Assembly (NCBI RefSeq): GCF_030811595.1
Contig: NZ_JAUSRB010000002.1
Coordinates: 868,001 to 932,000 of the forward strand
Direction: 5' to 3'
From: Streptosporangium brasiliense
GTDB lineage: Bacteria > Actinomycetota > Actinomycetes > Streptosporangiales > Streptosporangiaceae
Length of the DNA stretch: 64,000 nucleotides
In this document: piece by piece, positions 33,860-41,815 of the stretch
Layout of the letters: each line of letters opens with the position of its first letter
Position numbering within the stretch: the first letter of the stretch is position 1
The notes under the pieces: model-generated
Database searches by the model: none
What the model saw: only the letters and a program-made list of their open reading frames with translations
What the model was told of the DNA's origin: nothing
Made by a program: the position numbers and the translations under genes

Positions 33860-34122
33860 TGATCCGCTCCTCGACCCGGCTCCGCGCCTGTCTCATGAAC
33901 GATAGCGAGGACACCCGGTACGCATGCTCCCGTCGAGAGATCGACGGAGGGCCGTGACAAGCGGTCTGTCATTGCCCACAATCCTCCAGAGCTCTTGATC
34001 CTGCTGCCGTTGCCTCCAAGAGTGTCCGTCTGGGCATGGGGCCTGGCCTGCGGTCTCTGGCCACTCCCGGACGGGACAGGAACGCATTTGACCAATGCAT
34101 GGCCGGTGGAGAGGATCAAGGA

Positions 34123-34671
34123 GTGCATATCGAGTTCCTGAGATTCTCGCCCGATGACGTAGAACCACTCGTCAATTTCCTGACCGAAGAAGAATGGCCA
34201 TTCCATGCGGGGACGCAGGACCGGGAGACGGTCAAGCGCCGGGCCGTCGAAGGCCTTTATGACAACGAGGAAACAAGAACGTTCTGGGTGCTGGTAAACG
34301 GCGAGCGCGCGGGGTTGGTCAAGCTACAGGACCTCGCCGACGACACCCCCATGTTCGACCTGCGGGTACGGCAGGCTTGGCGGGGGCGGGGCATCGGCAC
34401 GGAGGCGGTGGCCTGGCTGACCGACCACCTCTTCACCGAATTGCCCGACATCATGAGGATCGAGGGCACGACTCGCCAGGACAACCACGCGATGCGGGCA
34501 GTCTTCCGCAAGAGCGGCTACGCGAAGGAGTCGCACTACCGAGAGGCGTGGCCAGGTCCGGACGGCATCCGCCATGACTCGATCGGCTACGCGATCCTCC
34601 GGCGCGACTGGCTTTCCGGGACGGTTACCCCCCCGGACTGGGAGGACGAACTCGTAAGCCCAGACGAATGA
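34123..34671 (+). CDS. GNAT N-acetyltransferase (RimJ/RimL-like)
   Basis: A 182-residue enzyme with all GNAT elements: VHIEFLRFSPDDVEPLVNFL, LRVRQAWRGRGIGTEAVAWL (acetyl-CoA loop) and NHAMRAVFRKSGYAKESHYR. The GTG at 34123 is chosen because GGAGAGG lies 8 bases upstream and the domain begins there. The ATG at 34099 is the alternative. It is the last island gene before the distal att copy. Confidence 0.83.
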   Translation: MHIEFLRFSPDDVEPLVNFLTEEEWPFHAGTQDRETVKRRAVEGLYDNEETRTFWVLVNGERAGLVKLQDLADDTPMFDLRVRQAWRGRGIGTEAVAWLTDHLFTELPDIMRIEGTTRQDNHAMRAVFRKSGYAKESHYREAWPGPDGIRHDSIGYAILRRDWLSGTVTPPDWEDELVSPDE

Positions 34672-34924
34672 TCGGCCCCAGGTCCTGACCGCCCTCTCGA
34701 AGAGTCTGCCGGTCACAGAGCGCCCGGATGATCCTGAACCCAGCAGAGCATCCGCCGTGACCGCGTGCCAGCTGCCTGCCAGAACAGGCGGGACACACGG
34801 AGAACCACGGGGACTCACGGGGAACCGCAGGGAACCACGGTCACACGGCCCGCCCTGACCTGCGCACCTGCTTTCCCGGCTCAGGACGGCTTTCCCAGCT
34901 CAGGACAGCAAGGTCAGCAGATGA

Positions 34925-34968
34925 TCCCCGCGCTGACAGTGCGGGTCCGATTCCCGTCACCCGCTCCA
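34925..34968 (+). repeat. att copy 7 (distal end of the island)
   Basis: The core with changes cccgcgctgac, agtgcgggtccg; CCA kept. Upstream at 34747-34850 are cgtgccagctgcctgccag and repeated ccacgggga/cacggggaa units like those before copies 2 and 4. Confidence 0.9.
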
Positions 34969-35727
34969 GGATCCCCCATCACACCGGGCGAGGTCTCCGA
35001 CCAGGAGACGCGCCAACCCCTCCGGGTCCTCACGATGTGGGTCGTGCCCGGTGGGCAAGGAGACTGCGCGCACCGACGACGTCTCTCGCACGACGGCCTC
35101 CAGCTCGTGTTCCACCCACGCGCAGTACGCCTTCCAGGCAGGGACGAGAGGTTCGGGGAACACGCCCGCGAAGGCCATCGCATCACCGCTGACGACAAGT
35201 AACGGACAGCGCGCAGCGCGATAGGCGGCGAAGAGGTCGAGAGCGTCTATCTCTCGCATGATCTGAAGGAATGACTCCGGGAGCCCTTGCCCCATCTCAC
35301 CCAGGAAGGAGGTCATCTCCTGACACGCGCGCGCCGCCGAGACCTCGTCCAGACCGTGGAACTGCCCAGGTCGTGTCGGATTGCCGTGACCGTCGAGGTT
35401 GACCGCGAGCGGGCACTCCGGATGCTCACCGGCCCAGAGCGTGGCGACCATGCCTCCCAGGGAGTGCCCAACGATCACCGGCCGGCGGAGTCCGAACTCC
35501 TCCACGACGGCAGCGACATCCACCAGCACTTCCCGCCACGACCAGGGCGCCGCGCCCGACTCGCCATGGCCACGTAGATCCATGGACACCGGCCGGAACC
35601 CCCTGTCCACGAGAAGCTCCGCGAAGACGTCCCAATCCCTACGGGTCCGCCCGCCACCATGCAGGAGAAGCACATCCCTGCCGTGCCCACCATGGTCTTC
35701 CGCCACGACCGGCACATCGCTGATCAC
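34957..35727 (-). CDS. alpha/beta-fold hydrolase ending inside att copy 7
   Basis: A 256-residue hydrolase: VLLLHGGGRTRRDWDVFAEL (oxyanion HGG), SMDLRGHGESG, the nucleophile elbow VIVGHSLGGMVATLW, a late Asp in LVVSGD, and the catalytic His in LPTGHDPHRED. The substrate is unknown. The last residues (SWSG) and the stop codon are encoded by the inverted CCA/acceptor-stem end of att copy 7, so integration has replaced or trimmed the natural C terminus. The GTG start has AGGAAA just upstream. Confidence 0.85.
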   Translation of the reverse strand: MISDVPVVAEDHGGHGRDVLLLHGGGRTRRDWDVFAELLVDRGFRPVSMDLRGHGESGAAPWSWREVLVDVAAVVEEFGLRRPVIVGHSLGGMVATLWAGEHPECPLAVNLDGHGNPTRPGQFHGLDEVSAARACQEMTSFLGEMGQGLPESFLQIMREIDALDLFAAYRAARCPLLVVSGDAMAFAGVFPEPLVPAWKAYCAWVEHELEAVVRETSSVRAVSLPTGHDPHREDPEGLARLLVGDLARCDGGSWSG

Positions 35728-36012
35728 GAGTTTCCTGATCGCCCCCACGTCGCCCGCCGCCTTCCGCCCGCACCCTTGTCCCGCGCCCCTGTCCCGCGCC
35801 CTTGTCCGCCGCCTTTCGTAACAGCTCGGCGCAGCAGTCGCCACAGCTTTTCCAACCGGGCCGCGCCGTCTTCGCGGCATGCCGAGGACGTCACACCATG
35901 GCTCCCGTGCCGGGTGCGCGCCGGAAACGGTCCTCGCGTGGCGTTCCCGCGCTGCTGCCACCCCGCCGGGCTGGAGCTCACCCGAGCTTCTCGTAGACGG
36001 CCACCGGCGCTG

Positions 36013-36351
36013 TCAGTCAGCGCCGCTGGGCGTCCCCACACGGAGCCGGTTGCCGTCGGGGTCCTGCAGCTCGATCTCGCGTGCCCACGGAGCCTCCCGT
36101 ACCTGGACGCCGAACTCGACCGCGACGGCATCGACATCACGGACCCAGAGGTAGATCAACGTATTGGGGCGAGCGTCGCCCTCGTGCTCCGACAGGAAGA
36201 TCCGGACACGGCCCCGCGCGACTTCGACGAACGCCGGGAAATCAAGCTGGAAGCGGTGTTCCCACTGTTTGACGAAGCCCAGGCGCTCATACCAGTCGAC
36301 CGCTGCCCCGGCGTCCTTGACGTGAAGGATGGGGACGATCTCTTCATCCAT
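36013..36351 (-). CDS. VOC-family protein (glyoxalase/bleomycin-resistance type)
   Basis: A 112-residue single VOC unit pair: EIVPILHVKDAGAAVDWYER, LGFVKQWEHRF, FVEVARGRVRIFLSEH, YLWVRDVDAVAVEFGV, REIELQDPDGNRLRVGTP. The terminal Glu of ELQDPDGN is the usual metal ligand. It may bind a toxic aromatic compound or catalyse a small isomerisation; not determinable. It lies in the backbone, between the hydrolase and an ArsR regulator. Confidence 0.85.
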   Translation of the reverse strand: MDEEIVPILHVKDAGAAVDWYERLGFVKQWEHRFQLDFPAFVEVARGRVRIFLSEHEGDARPNTLIYLWVRDVDAVAVEFGVQVREAPWAREIELQDPDGNRLRVGTPSGAD

Positions 36352-36445
36352 GGGGTCATCTTTCCATCGCCCGAGGCCGTTCACCTGCGCGGTGGACGTG
36401 GTCGGGCCGCCGGTGACCACCGTGCTCCGGCCGGGGCCGTCCGGT

Positions 36446-37417
36446 TCAGGCGGTCGCGGCGAGAAGGGATTCCGCGACCGCCGTACGGGCGTAGAGGACC
36501 GAGCGTCCGGCACGGTGGGCGCTGACCATACCCGCGTCGCGCAGAGCGGTGAGGTGCTGGGAGACCCCGGCTGTGGAGATGCCGGTGCGGTGGGCGAGCT
36601 CGGTCGTGGAGGCCGGGGCCTCCAGCTCGGTCAGCAGGATGGTCCGGGAGCGGCCGAGGACCGCGGCGATCGCCTCGGTGCGCTTCACCGGGCGGTGCTC
36701 CCACAGCGTGCCGGCGCCCCGGGCGGGGTAGGCGAGCTGGGGCGGTCCCGGCGGACGCGACCAGGTGAGCGTGTGTACGGCGAAGGCGGAGGGGACCAGC
36801 AGCAGCCCCGGCCCAGTGGCCTCCCGGGTGATGCCGCAGTGCCTGCGGACCATCCGGAGGGTGTTGTCGTCCCAGCTCAACGTGGAATGCAGGTCGTTGA
36901 AAAGGCGGCCCACGCCGTACTCGGCGACCTGGCGCACACGGTGGAAGATGTCCGCGTTCAGCACCACGCGGATCTTCGCCCAGTAGGGGGCGAGTGCCAG
37001 TTCCCAGTACGTCTCGATCTCCTCCGAGATCCGGACCAGCCGCGTCTCCGGGTCCGCGCGCAGGGCCTGGCAGCGGGGTCCGGTGCGGCCGAGGTAGTCG
37101 AGGTCGCTCAGCACCTGGTCGGCCGGGGTGGCCCGGATGGCGGCGAGTTCGGCGTCGAGGGCGGGAGCCGGCTCGCGGGAGGGCGGGGTGAGGAAGTCGG
37201 GGAGATACCCGGTGGGCGGGATCAGCTCGGCCAGCCAGCCCGAGTCAAGCCCGGCCGCGGCCACCCGTGGCCGTACCTGATCGATCCAGGCGCGGTGCAC
37301 CGGATGCGCGGGGCCCGCTGCCAGCAGCCGGAAACTGGTGACGACCTCCCACATCGGCGAGACCGTGAACCGGGTCAGGGCCAGATCGTCGGCGGAGAAG
37401 GCCAGTTCGGCCAGCAT
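36446..37417 (-). CDS. ArsR/HTH-type repressor with DUF5937-like N-terminal domain
   Basis: A 323-residue regulator. Residues about 1-240 are a helical domain found in actinobacterial ArsR-like proteins (FSADDLALTRFTVSPMWEVV and ALAPYWAKIRVVLNADIFHR). Residues about 250-320 are a winged HTH (ILLTELEAPASTTELAHRTG, STAGVSQHLTALRDAGMVSA). It is divergent from the MFS exporter with a clear palindrome between them, so it probably represses the exporter and itself and is released by the exported drug. Confidence 0.88.
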   Translation of the reverse strand: MLAELAFSADDLALTRFTVSPMWEVVTSFRLLAAGPAHPVHRAWIDQVRPRVAAAGLDSGWLAELIPPTGYLPDFLTPPSREPAPALDAELAAIRATPADQVLSDLDYLGRTGPRCQALRADPETRLVRISEEIETYWELALAPYWAKIRVVLNADIFHRVRQVAEYGVGRLFNDLHSTLSWDDNTLRMVRRHCGITREATGPGLLLVPSAFAVHTLTWSRPPGPPQLAYPARGAGTLWEHRPVKRTEAIAAVLGRSRTILLTELEAPASTTELAHRTGISTAGVSQHLTALRDAGMVSAHRAGRSVLYARTAVAESLLAATA

Positions 37418-37458
37418 GGCTACTCCATGGATTCAGTGTGTGCTCAATCGGCTCCGTA

Positions 37459-37478
37459 GATTAAGCGTGAGCTTAATC
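37459..37478. promoter_or_regulatory. operator between the ArsR-type regulator and the MFS gene
   Basis: GATTAAGC-gtga-GCTTAATC, a perfect 8-bp inverted repeat. An upstream half-site, gtgtgctcaatc, lies at 37438-37449. Probable binding site of the adjacent regulator. Confidence 0.75.
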
Positions 37479-37516
37479 ATTGGTGGTGAGTCTACGGGGG
37501 ACGCAGGATTCCCGTC

Positions 37517-38812
37517 ATGCTCTCCACCTTCAGCGGGCTGCCCCGGACCGCTTGGATCGTCTTCGCCGGTACGGTGGTCAACCGGCTCGGTTACGTGGTC
37601 ACGCCCTTCCTGGTCTTCTATCTCGGGAGCCGCGGCATCCCCACCGAGCAGACCCCGTACGTCCTGGGCGCGCTGGGCGCGGGCAACCTGATCGGCCCGG
37701 TGGTCGGCGGTCTGCTCGCCGACCGGCTGGGCCGACGCCCCACGATGCTGGCCGGGCTGATCGGGACGGCTGTCGCGCAGGGCCTGCTGTTCGCCGCTCC
37801 GAACGTGGTCACGCTGGCCCTCGCGGCCATGTTCCTCAGCGCGGCAGGCTCCATGGTCGGCCCGGCCTCCGGCGCGATGCTGACCGACGCGGTGACGGCC
37901 GAACAGCGGCGCGCCGCCTTCTCCCTGTTCCACTGGGCGGTCAACCTCGGCACCGCCGCGGCGGGGATTCTCGGCGGATTCCTGGCGTCGCACGGCTACT
38001 GGCTGCTGTTCGCGCTGGACGCGGTGACCTCGCTGGCGCACGCGCTCATCGTGGTCGCGCTGCTGCCCGGTGGACGCGGCGGCGCCGCCCGGGTCACCGG
38101 CTCCGGGAGCGGGACGGGCTACGGGGTGGTGTACCGGGATCCCCTGATGCGGGCGCTGCTCCCGCTGCTCGGCACCGGCCTGGTGGTCTACTCCCTCACC
38201 GAGGTCTGCCTGCCGCTGGCGATCCGCGACCGGGGCCTGCCCGCCACCACGCTCGGCCTGATGGCCACGCTCAACGCGGTCCTGGTGGTGGTGCTGCAGC
38301 CGGTCGCCACGAACGTCCTGGCCCGGCTCCCGCAGATCCCGGTCTATGTGGGAGCCAGCGCGCTCGCCGCGACAGGCATCGCGCTGACCGGGGTGGCGCA
38401 CGACGCCTGGTCGTACGCCGGGACCGTCGTGCTCTGGTCGATCGGCGAGGCGATGGTCGGCGGCATCCCCGGAGCGATCATCGCGGGCCTCGCCCCGGCG
38501 GACGCCCGCGGCCGCTACCAGGGCAGCTACCAGTGGACCTGGGGCATCGCCCGATTCGTCGCCCTGGGTCTGGGCACCACCGTCTACGCCTCCGTCGGCC
38601 CCGCCGCGGTCTGGTGGTTCAGCGCCGTCGCGGGCATCGCCGCCGCTCTCGGAGTCGGAGCTCTGGCCCCGACGATCGTCCGCCGCATGGCCGCCACCGC
38701 CTCCGAGGCCGTGACCACCCCCGAGGCCGTGACCAGTTCCGAGCCCGTGACCGGTTCCGAGCCCGCCACCGCTCCGCCCGCCACCACCCCCGAGCCCACC
38801 ACCGCCCGCTAG
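37517..38812 (+). CDS. MFS multidrug exporter
   Basis: A 431-residue, twelve-segment transporter. The motif-A region GGLLADRLGRRPTMLAGLIG follows segment 2. HWAVNLGTAAAGILGGFLAS gives the antiporter-type motif C. The C-terminal tail is an unusual hydrophilic stretch with tandem EAVTTP/EAVTSS/EPVTGS/EPATAP repeats. It is paired with the divergent ArsR-type regulator, so it is likely an inducible drug efflux pump. Confidence 0.9.
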   Translation: MLSTFSGLPRTAWIVFAGTVVNRLGYVVTPFLVFYLGSRGIPTEQTPYVLGALGAGNLIGPVVGGLLADRLGRRPTMLAGLIGTAVAQGLLFAAPNVVTLALAAMFLSAAGSMVGPASGAMLTDAVTAEQRRAAFSLFHWAVNLGTAAAGILGGFLASHGYWLLFALDAVTSLAHALIVVALLPGGRGGAARVTGSGSGTGYGVVYRDPLMRALLPLLGTGLVVYSLTEVCLPLAIRDRGLPATTLGLMATLNAVLVVVLQPVATNVLARLPQIPVYVGASALAATGIALTGVAHDAWSYAGTVVLWSIGEAMVGGIPGAIIAGLAPADARGRYQGSYQWTWGIARFVALGLGTTVYASVGPAAVWWFSAVAGIAAALGVGALAPTIVRRMAATASEAVTTPEAVTSSEPVTGSEPATAPPATTPEPTTAR

Positions 38813-38951
38813 GACGGTGAAGGCGGCTCTCCCGTTCGCCCGTCCCGTTCGCCCGTCCGTCACGACCGCGCGCCAGACGCCGTCCGCCGTACGTTCGCCC
38901 GAGGGGACGTTCACCGTACGCTCGCCGGGCACGCGGCGTGGCCGCCGACGT

Positions 38952-40145
38952 CTACGCCGGAAGCTTCGGCGCGGAGTCGGCGCGGCCGTGGTGCGGCCGT
39001 GCGGCGGCCGCCCGTACCGCGCCCGCCGCTGCGCGGATCGCGCTGTTGATGGAGATCTCCCCGCGCATGCCCGGGGCGGCCACCATGTCGCCGGCGAGGA
39101 ACACCCCGTCACCCCGGTCGATCGCGGGGCGGTCGCGCCAGGTGTGTCCGGGGAGGTCCAGGGCTCCGGTGCGGCCCCGGGCCGTGGCGGACCGTTGCCA
39201 GGTCACCCGCTCGCGCCAACCGGGCACGGCCAGGTCGGTGAGGGCCTCAAGGCGTAGCCGGGCGTCCGCCCGGCTCTCCCCGGAGCGCACCGGCATGTCG
39301 ATCTGGAACAGGGACTCACCGGGCGGCGCCACCGTCGGATCCTGCATCGAGTAGCTCTCGTGGAAGCCGCCCCCGTCGAGGTCCCAGCAGATGAACAGGT
39401 CGCCGCCGCCCCGGGACACCGCGAGGTCGAGCATGACACAGTGGCCGCTCTCCCAGCGCAGCGAGGCGTCCCCGAGCAGCGCGCGCGCCGAGGACAGCTC
39501 GGTCGCCACGATCGTGGGGTGACCGGGCAGCTCGGTGAGCCTGGAGTTCAGCTCGACGCGCACACCGAGCTCCCGCGCACGGGCCGCCAGCCGGTCGATC
39601 ACCGCCTGCCATCCGCCGACCACCCACCGCACCGCCGGGGGCTTGGGCGCGAACACCCGGCGCAGCAGTTCCCACACGAAGGCCGCCGACAGCCTCCCGG
39701 TGTCGGCGTCGTAGGTCACCACGCTGATGGCGTTGGCGGCCTGGCGGGCGGTCTCCTCCCCGTAGCTCTCGGCCGCCCAGCCGAGGAAGTCGCGGTCGAC
39801 GGGCGCCTTGCGGCCCCGGCCCAGCGTGACCATGCGGAGGAACCCGGCCGGCGGGCGGCGGCGCAGCCGCCCCTCCCACAGGAAACCCGCCCGCGTCTCG
39901 CGCAGCGGCGGCCTGCCCAGCTTCCCGGTCAGCCCCCGCTCGGCCAGCCATGTCCAGTGCGGACCGTCGGCGTAGAAGACATGCGCTCCCTCGTGGGCGA
40001 CGTACGGGGCGGGCGTGCCGCGCCCGCGACCGCCGAGGGAGGCGTGGGCCTCGTGCAGGGTCACCGCCGCCCCCGCCTCCGCGCTCGCGACGGCCGCCAC
40101 CAGACCCGCCAGTCCCCCGCCGATGACTGTGATCTCGCTGGACAT
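38952..40145 (-). CDS. FAD-dependent oxidoreductase (phytoene-desaturase-like fold)
   Basis: A 397-residue flavoprotein. The N-terminal dinucleotide motif ITVIGGGLAGLVAAVASAEA is followed by LHEAHASLGGRGRG, and the C-terminal FAD motif is GDGVFLAGDMVAAPGM. This resembles the amine-oxidase/phytoene-desaturase superfamily. The substrate is not evident. GGAGACGAGG precedes the ATG. The promoter region holds two exact palindromes (40273-40305), implying a dedicated regulator not encoded next to it. Confidence 0.82.
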   Translation of the reverse strand: MSSEITVIGGGLAGLVAAVASAEAGAAVTLHEAHASLGGRGRGTPAPYVAHEGAHVFYADGPHWTWLAERGLTGKLGRPPLRETRAGFLWEGRLRRRPPAGFLRMVTLGRGRKAPVDRDFLGWAAESYGEETARQAANAISVVTYDADTGRLSAAFVWELLRRVFAPKPPAVRWVVGGWQAVIDRLAARARELGVRVELNSRLTELPGHPTIVATELSSARALLGDASLRWESGHCVMLDLAVSRGGGDLFICWDLDGGGFHESYSMQDPTVAPPGESLFQIDMPVRSGESRADARLRLEALTDLAVPGWRERVTWQRSATARGRTGALDLPGHTWRDRPAIDRGDGVFLAGDMVAAPGMRGEISINSAIRAAAGAVRAAAARPHHGRADSAPKLPA

Positions 40146-40272
40146 CCTCGTCTCCTTCCGGCCCGCCGCTCGGCCTGTCGCCCGGCCGCCGCGGTCGGTC
40201 ACCGCCGGTCCCGAGCGCCCATCGGGCTCACCGCATGAGACGGATGCCGTCACGGTGGACGTGACACGCCGC

Positions 40273-40305
40273 GACATGACCCATGTCACAGACATGACCC
40301 ATGTC
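40273..40305. promoter_or_regulatory. twin palindromic operators upstream of the FAD oxidoreductase
   Basis: GACATGACCCATGTC occurs exactly twice at an 18-bp period. A third related ggcatgggtcac follows at 40311. The rest of the 40146-40543 gap contains a tandem pair of ctggagctgtcccgatct and of gggagccggcggtcc; no gene. Confidence 0.75.
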
Positions 40306-40543
40306 GCAACGGCATGGGTCACCCGTGGCCGTGGCACCGCCGGATGCCGCCGAACGCGTGGCGGATGTGGTGCACCGCGTTCGTGGAGTATCCGGTGGTG
40401 GGACGCTGGGCGCTCCGGGAGCCGGCGGTCCGGGAGCCGGCGGTCCGGACGGGCTGATGCCTACCGGGGCCCGCTCCGGTCCCGCTGGAGCTGTCCCGAT
40501 CTCGCTGGAGCTGTCCCGATCTCGCCAGGGAGGGGCGATCCCG

Positions 40544-41101
40544 TCAGCGAGCGGTGCACGCCTGTTCGGCCAGGGCGGCCTGCCAGGGCGCGTTGACCCG
40601 GTATTTCGGCGCGATTTTGGACAGCAGCAGGGAGGCGTAGGCGATGCTCTCCCCGTCGTCCGTCCGCACCCGGATCGGTATCGGCCAATCTCCCTGCTGG
40701 ACGGCATTGCAGCTGGTGATCTCATATTTGAGGGAGAACCTCACGCTCTGCCCGGGCTCCAGGACATAGGGGTCCCGCTTCTCGGGAGAGAGCAGTTTCA
40801 GTCCGGCCCCGCTCCGGCCGATCCCGGTGATGGTCACCGGGATCTCGTTCTGGCTGTGCACCCTTACGTCCATGGTGAACTGCGCCCATGTCTTGCGCCC
40901 GCGGTGAATGACGTAGGTCGAGCTTTTGAGCGACCCCAGTGTGAAGACGGCGGGCGTGGCCGGGACCGGCGGCGTATTCAGGGTGACGGCCGCGGCGGCC
41001 GCCGGAACGGCCGGGCAGAGGCCGCATGCCAACATGAATGCCAGGCCACAGGCGGTCCGGCGTATCCCGCGACGCCAGCCGTCATTTATTTCATGAGTCA
41101 T
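40544..41101 (-). CDS. secreted protein of unknown function
   Basis: A 185-residue protein with an export signal (GIRRTACGLAFMLACGLCPA, then a VPAAAAA cleavage region). The mature part is beta-rich (WAQFTMDVRVHSQNEIPVTI, ERDPYVL-type and VLEPGQSVRFSLKYEITSCN), suggesting one immunoglobulin-like fold with two cysteines. The ATG overlaps by ATGA the stop of a low-complexity frame upstream, so its start could depend on that frame. No family recognised. Confidence 0.7.
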   Translation of the reverse strand: MTHEINDGWRRGIRRTACGLAFMLACGLCPAVPAAAAAVTLNTPPVPATPAVFTLGSLKSSTYVIHRGRKTWAQFTMDVRVHSQNEIPVTITGIGRSGAGLKLLSPEKRDPYVLEPGQSVRFSLKYEITSCNAVQQGDWPIPIRVRTDDGESIAYASLLLSKIAPKYRVNAPWQAALAEQACTAR

Positions 41102-41409
41102 GCGCAGATCATTCGCGACTTGGGTGAAAAGCAAACCCATGTCGCGGTCACGCTCGCCCCATACCCCCCGCAGGCGGAACAGGCGGATCCGGCCGCGCCA
41201 CCGCCACCGCAACCGACACCGCCGTCGCCACCGCAACCGCAACCGCGACCGCAATCGCCGTCACAGCCGCAATCGCAACCGGCACCTCCGTCGCCACCGT
41301 GACCGGCACCTCCGTCGCCACCGTGACCGCGACCACCACCATCGCCATCGCCGCCGCCGTCGCCACCACCGCCATCGCCTTCACCGGCCCACCCCGGCGG
41401 AATCTCCAT
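41098..41409 (-). CDS. possible Gly/Asp/Cys-rich low-complexity protein
   Basis: A 103-residue frame starting EIPPGWAGEGDGGGGDGGGD and continuing in GDGG, GCDCGCDGD and GCGCGGDG repeats, with eleven cysteines in the C-terminal half. It overlaps the next gene start by ATGA, which favours translation. No convincing ribosome site and extreme repeat bias argue for caution. The DNA has exact 24-bp tandem units (accggcacctccgtcgccac-type) at about 41277-41324. Confidence 0.4.
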   Translation of the reverse strand: MEIPPGWAGEGDGGGGDGGGDGDGGGRGHGGDGGAGHGGDGGAGCDCGCDGDCGRGCGCGGDGGVGCGGGGAAGSACSACGGYGASVTATWVCFSPKSRMICA

Positions 41410-41815
41410 CAGCTCAGCAGCAAGTCGATATGCCGTAGAAAACCACCCTTTTCTAGCCGTTGACGCGACTGTAGCACGTAGTTAACATTTGGCCAGCACG
41501 ATGCAAGATTTTTGCAAACTACTGTTACTTTCTAGCTGTTCCTCGCAACTTTTGCCAGGACACGCAGTGTCCGTGCGCCCGCTCCGCCCCACGGAGAGGA
41601 CCCAGTGATGTCGGCTCCGGCATTGCGCGTCCGATCGCCACCCGACGACCACGGTCGCGGACCCCGCCCAGGTCCCACGTAGTCCCGACGTTCACCCCCT
41701 CGCCGGTCCCGCCGGTCCCGCCGGTCATTCCCTCCAGCGGCCGAGTGCGTCCCGCGGCGGAGGTCACCGCCTCCTCACCGCGCCCGTCGTTCCAGACGAG
41801 AGATAGAGGAACGCC
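41410..41815. other. promoter region of the GH87 glucanase gene
   Basis: AT-rich for this genome from 41440 to 41540, with TGCAA-gattt-TTGCA at 41502-41516, an operator-like palindrome. No supported gene. The rest carries cgccggtcccgccggtcccg short repeats. Confidence 0.55.

Larger units (their letters stand above)
7704..34968. mobile_element. tRNA-Gly accretion island (seven att copies)
   Basis: Seven direct copies of the tRNA-Gly 3' half, all in the same orientation, lie at 7734, 20556, 24038, 25507, 26211, 30704 and 34925. They delimit six intervals of about 12.8, 3.4, 1.4, 0.7, 4.4 and 4.2 kb. The first holds a near-complete integrative element. The others hold integrase tails, fragments of transfer and recombinase genes, and single cargo genes. 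Backbone genes (dcd on the left, an alpha/beta hydrolase on the right) resume on both sides. The most economical explanation is repeated integration at the same tRNA followed by decay. Confidence 0.88.

Noticed and set aside
20556-34968. Additional functional tRNA-Gly genes at the downstream att copies
   Set aside because: Each copy lacks the acceptor 5' strand and the D arm; only the part from the anticodon loop to CCA is present.
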